From Strobilurus pachycystidiatus (lineage: Eukaryota; Basidiomycota; Agaricomycetes; Agaricales; Physalacriaceae), in assembly GCA_019915135.1 (NCBI GenBank), contig JAHLMK010000012.1:1178001-1242000 (forward strand): a stretch of DNA of 64,000 bases, in the 5' to 3' direction. Under the pieces are notes generated by a model, which did not search any database, was not told the origin of the DNA, and saw only the letters and a list, made by a program, of their open reading frames with translations. The position numbers and the translations under genes were made by a program. This document shows, in pieces, positions 59,886-64,000 of the stretch; position 1 is the stretch's first letter; every line of letters starts with the position of its first letter.

Positions 59886-61883
59886 ATGGGTCTCAAGGTC
59901 AAGCTCTCAGCAGTGCTCGCGCTTGCGTGTGCTTCAGGCGTAGCTGCGAACGCAGACGCGAAGGGCAAGAACGGTGCCGTTGTCAGTGAGGTGCTGGAGT
60001 GCTCCGAGATTGGTGTGAACGTGCTGGAGAAGGGGGGTGCGGCTGCTGATGCGGTGAGTTGCTGTATTGGACCCTTGTCGGGGAATGTTGACCTCGCTGA
60101 TACATGACAGATCATCGCGACGGGACTATGCGTAGGGGTAATCAACGCCTTCCACTCTGGCATTGGCGGAGGTGGGTTCATGATTGTGCGGTCCCCGCCT
60201 GCCAATAGACGGCATGCGCATGCGAAGTATGAAACGGTATGGATTCATTCGATGTACAGTACTTTAGCTCAAAACTCGGCCAGATCGACTTTCGTGAAAC
60301 CATGCCTGCACTAGGAAACGAGACAATGTATTCGAACAATTCCGATCACACCGCGTCTACTATTGGTGGACTGGGCGTTGGTGTACCTGGTGAGCTGCGG
60401 GGGTGGGAGGCGCTCCATAAGAGGCACGGAAAGCTACCATGGGCATCCCTCTTCCAGCCTGCCATCGACCTCGCGGAGAATGGCTATGTCGTGCCAAAAG
60501 ATCTAGGCGACGCGTTATCAGAGGGTATGTTCATCCTCTTCGTACCTAGAAGATGGCTGACGGTGCTCCAGTATCGTACCCCTTCCTCCTCACCGACCCG
60601 CTTTGGGCAGAGACTTACGCGCCGAACGGGACCCTCGCTGGGCAAGGAGATGTTATCTACCGAAAACGCTACGCACGCACCCTCTCGCTCATCGCGAAAC
60701 ACGGTGCGGGCTACTTCTACTCTGGGGCTCTGGCACAGAACACCAGTGCTGCAGCTATTGCAGCCGGAGGCATCCTCACGCCCTCTGACCTCGCTAATTA
60801 CACCGCCATTATCCGTGAGCCACGCAATATCACCTACGGCGGTGCACGCATCTTCTCCACCGTCGCGCCCTCCTCTGGGACAGTCGTCCTCTCTGCGTTA
60901 AGCATCTTCAAACCGTATAGGCAATCTGTTGATACGAACGAGACGATCCATCAGCTAATCCAGGCCACAAAGTTTGGGTATGGGCAGAGGACAAACTTTG
61001 GGGATCCGGCGTTCACGAGCAACGTTACGGAGTTGGAGGGGCTGTATCTGCAGGAGAGTACGGCGGAGAGTGTGAGGGAGATTTTGCCACAGAACTCGAC
61101 CTACACAGCAGCGTACTATGACCCAGAGGCGTATCAGGTATTGAGCGATAATGGGACGAGCCATATGGCCGCGGTCGACCGGTGGGGAGGGGCGGTCTCG
61201 CTGACAACGACGGTGAAACTCTGCGGAATTTATCACAGCTTCACACACAGGCTGACAAGGACAAATAGGTGAATCTCTACTGGGGATCTCAAGTTATGAC
61301 CGAGGACGGTGCGGCCTTCCTTCCTCGCTGACGGGCATGACTTGATGCTGAGTACTACAATCTAGGAATTGTTCTCAACGACGAGATGGACGACTTCAGC
61401 TCGCCTGGGCTGACAAATGCCTTTGGTTTTCTCCCCAGCCCAGTGAACTTCATCCGGCCTGGCAAGCGGCCACAGTCCTCTATCTCCTCCTCCATCGCTG
61501 AAGATCTTGAGACCGGCGAGCTGCTCATTGCCACCGGCTCAGCTGGAGGTTCACGCATCATTACCGCCACGCTCCAGAATCTGCACAACCACCTCGACCT
61601 CGGCAAGACTGCTAAGCAGTCTGTGTTCACGCCGAGGTGGCACGACCAGCTTGGGAATACGACGTTGTTCGAAGGATTGGGGTATGCTTCCAGTGCGGAG
61701 GCGCTGGGGATTGCGGTTTATCCGAATGCGACGATCAATTGGCTGATTGGGGAGAGGGGGTATAATGTGAGTGGGGAGGATTATTCTGGGAGTACGAGTC
61801 ATGTTATTGTGAGGAGTAAGGAGGGGGTATTTGAGGCGGCGAATGATCCCAGGAAGAGTGCGGGCGGAGGTGCTGCATATTAG
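59886..61883 (+). CDS. Gamma-glutamyltranspeptidase (secreted or membrane-bound)
   Basis: Cleaves the gamma-glutamyl bond of glutathione and conjugates. The precursor self-cleaves into two subunits at a conserved Thr. Start MGLKVKLSAVLALACASGVA is a signal peptide. Conserved blocks: NGAVVSEVLECSEIGVNVLE, GGAAADAIIATGLCVGVIN, HSGIGGGGFMIVR, IDFRETMPALGNETM, GGLGVGVPGELRGWEALHKR, APSSGTVVLSALSIF, the cleavage and nucleophile motif GTSHMAAVDRWGGAVSLTTT, GIVLNDEMDDFSSPGLTNAF, RPGKRPQSSISSSIAED and TGSAGGSRIITATLQNL. Six or seven exons, roughly 580 residues, ending SAGGGAAY. All catalytic landmarks are present. Confidence 0.94.
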
Positions 61884-62069
61884 ACGAGACTTTGAGTGAT
61901 GCCAGGTACTGTATGGCATTTGAATGCACCAATGAGTCTTATGAGGAGCGTTCTATAAGAAAACGACAGACATTTATCGATCCCCTCTGCGTTAGAGTTA
62001 GGAACTGAGGGAAGAAGTTACAATTCAAGCCTTTTGAAACTCGAATATTTGACTTTTGGTCTTGCGTGC

Positions 62070-62125
62070 TGAATTCTGAGTCCTAGGACCAGCCTAGGAC
62101 CTAGGACCTAGGTGACCAGTCCTGA
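62070..62125. repeat. Tandem palindromic CCTAGGA repeat
   Basis: A 7-bp unit CCTAGGA recurs four times around 62080-62112, first separated by a few bases and then directly in tandem. CCTAGG is itself a palindrome. It lies in the gap between the GGT gene and the tRNA gene. Function unknown. Confidence 0.6.
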
Positions 62126-62288
62126 TTCCCGTGGGGCCGTCGCCCCGACGCCCGACTGAGGACTCACGGCTTCCGGTCGAAGCCTGACTCCCGAGTTGGA
62201 CGACGGAAAATGCTTGCGCTTTCTCATGTGACAGGCTCGCCTTCTCAATGCTCACTGACAATGCTCAGAGTCAATTAGTAGGAGGTAG

Positions 62289-62293
62289 AAAAA
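62289..62293 (-). terminator. RNA polymerase III terminator
   Basis: A run of five T on the minus strand, four bases beyond the tRNA 3' end, is a standard Pol III stop. Confidence 0.7.
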
Positions 62294-62296
62294 CAT

Positions 62297-62378
62297 AGGC
62301 ACTACCAGGGGTCGAACCTGGGTTATGGGAAATCAAGTCGAATCAGAATCCCATGTGATGCCACTACACTATAGCGCC
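62297..62378 (-). tRNA. tRNA-Gln(CTG) with an 11-nt intron
   Basis: The minus strand folds as a full cloverleaf. The acceptor stem is GGCGCTA with TAGTGCC (one G-U pair) plus discriminator T, the D arm is GTGTAGTGGCATCAC, and the T arm is CCAGG-TTCGACC-CCTGG. The anticodon stem is TGGGA/TCCCA with loop TTCTGA-T. The intron TTCGACTTGAT sits after position 37, the canonical place. Mature length is 71 nt. Anticodon CTG reads CAG. The body resembles other fungal glutamine tRNAs (TATAGTGTAGTGG start). No CCA is encoded, as expected. Confidence 0.93.
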
Positions 62379-62559
62379 ACACCATATTTTGCTACCATTA
62401 GACCCTGAAGTTTTTGAATAACACACTTTTAACAAAATTGGTTTTGAGCTGTCTGTTCTCAACATCGGTTGAACTACTGTTCCAATCACAAAGTCCGAGG
62501 GTTCTACTTGGGCGTCTCAACCGAATTATCCTCGATTCCTCTTTCATCCAAACATCCGC

Positions 62560-63717
62560 TCAGAATGTATAGCTGAATTCCTGCGAACCAAGCACATAAA
62601 CACAAGGCACTTACCCCGAACAGAATGAGACACTTACAAGCTGCTCTGCCCAGCACGCACTCGTATCATACCCCTCCTCGAACGTCCCCGCAATCTTCTC
62701 CGCGAATAATTCGATGTTCCCCGTAAGGTAGAGCCAGTAGCCATATATACCCGAGACGACTTGGTCAGGGCAGCGGAATGTTACGAGGTATTGCTCAGGC
62801 GAGATCGTCAAGTCAGAGTTGACGTAGTTGAAGGCGACGATGCCGGTGGAGGGGTCGACCGTGTAGACGCGTGTTTCACCATAAAAGTCAGGCTCAACAC
62901 CCGCAGGATAATTCGTTGGAGGGCTGCCAGCGGGTTCTGGGGATAGATATTCAATTAGTAATTGAAAGAGAGGGAGGCCAAGATCAGGAGCAAGAACAAC
63001 AAGTTAGAGGCTGGAAGGAGAAAGGAGGATGGCACGTACGATCTAGATGCGCATCGCAGGTGCTAATGTAGACATAGTTACCGCTTGTCGGGGAGATGTC
63101 GATGGGCTCGGTGTTGGACCAGAAAATGGAGTGTGCGTTGTTTGCGCAGATGTAGCCGATGATTGAGCCGCCTGTGCCTTGGTAGTCGGCCTGAGAAGGA
63201 AATTCAGTAACAGAGACTACCAGATAGGAAGAAGCAGAGGGCATACGGCGTACAATGCATGCGCGCTCTCGTCCTCCGTCACCGTGAACGCAAACCGGGT
63301 GTTGCTGACTGTTGTCTGCACCCTGCCGACTTGATTCAGGTAGCCGAGTGTTGTGCCAATGGTGTCGCGGCGGACATTGCCTGCGGCTATGATGTCGACG
63401 ATGTTCACGGTAATGGTGTTGGGCAAACTTCAGGAGATCCCGTGTCGTGATCAACACCTGCAGAGTAAGGGCTGGCAGTGGAAAACGAACCTTGGCGTGC
63501 TAGACGTCTGACTCTGCCTCGCGACGTTTGCGTTGAATAGACGGCGCGGGCGCAGGGGACTCAGGCCTGCAGAGTTTCAATTTGAGTTCCCAATCATTCG
63601 CAGTTGAGCGAACGTTGATGTACCTTCAGCCAAGCGCTTTGCATTAGGAGGAATTTGTGAGGAAAGAGTGACTGGGGTCAGGGATAGGGCAAGTGCAAGA
63701 AGGGTATAGAGCTTCAT
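62560..63717 (-). CDS. Secreted protein of unknown function
   Basis: Start MKLYTLLALALSLTPVTLSS at 63717 is a clear signal peptide. A dibasic NAKRLAEG site and a basic segment (LRPRRLFNANVAR) follow, suggesting a propeptide. The mature part reads SLPNTITVNIVDIIAAGNVR, RDTIGTTLGYLNQVGRVQTT, FAFTVTEDESAHALYA, YQGTGGSIIGYICANNAHSI, NYVYISTCDAHLDR, and after an intron PAGVEPDFYGETRVYTVDPS, LTISPEQYLVTFRCPDQVVS and GYDTSACWAEQL. It ends EFSYTF with TGA 62560-62562. Four Cys in the mature part fit an extracellular disulfide protein. No family recognised. About 260 residues. Confidence 0.72.
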
Positions 63718-64000
63718 CGTTGGACGGTGAGCGGTAGGGAGGTGCAAGGACAAGAAAATGTAGCCGAGCTGAAGTTTTTTAGCATGGACCTGAAGGGACG
63801 TCCCGAGGGGTCTGCCACTGTCAGTGTCATACTATTACTTATCCAAGGGCAGATAGGGTCTTAGGGAGAGACGCAGTGAGCCGGAGAGCTCAGTGCAAGT
63901 TTGCTGATCTGCATAGAGCTATGATAGCAGAAGGCGGATGTTAGGAGCTCACGAGAAAAGTTGAACAAGTAGAAAGGACACGAATCAGGCTGGAAGTATA

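Overview
The window is nuclear DNA of a filamentous basidiomycete, most likely an Agaricomycete. Genes are densely packed on both strands and broken by many 45-75 nt introns with GTRNGT donors and CTRAC-type branch sites. The gene set includes a DUF6535 membrane protein (a family I know mainly from Agaricomycetes), a GH125 mannosidase, a Kre6/Skn1 glucan enzyme, Sfr1/Mei5, an HbrB TORC2 subunit and an intron-containing nuclear tRNA-Gln. All coding models were spliced by eye from reading frames, conserved motifs and splice sites, so small exon borders carry some error.

Layout. 1-147: 3' end of a gene. 540-9274: coiled-coil protein, Ime4/METTL3 m6A methyltransferase, glutathione-dependent formaldehyde dehydrogenase, VPS4-associated protein and SmG. 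9573-16868: RGG-rich protein, DUF6535 protein and secreted GH125 mannosidase. 18356-23965: a 5.6 kb hAT-like element with 14-bp terminal inverted repeats and an 8-bp target duplication. It holds broken pieces of host genes (Pumilio/PUF and a Caj1-type J-protein, plus an unidentified gene) and no recognisable transposase. 24097-32648: Fic1/Inn1-type C2 protein, small two-helix membrane protein, WD40 protein with two in-frame stops, and a Mug190-type SMP/C2 lipid-transfer protein. 33953-50744: a 5-oxoprolinase with only the HyuA half, Kre6/Skn1, HbrB, Sfr1/Mei5, a putative mitochondrial protein, a BRCT protein and Dus3. 50826-53802: a cluster of foldback elements. 53972-63717: an unknown protein, Sec12, a NIPA-type Mg2+ transporter, gamma-glutamyltranspeptidase, tRNA-Gln(CTG) and a secreted protein of unknown function.

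Most genes are single-copy housekeeping functions with no operon-like logic: RNA modification and splicing (Ime4, SmG, Dus3, tRNA-Gln), trafficking and membrane contact (Sec12, Vfa1, Mug190), cell wall and cytokinesis (Kre6, Fic1, GH125), and glutathione metabolism. Three glutathione-cycle genes occur here (formaldehyde dehydrogenase, 5-oxoprolinase HyuA, gamma-glutamyltranspeptidase) but they are far apart and probably unrelated in regulation. The most unusual content is the gene-fragment-carrying hAT-like element and the foldback repeats placed in promoters.
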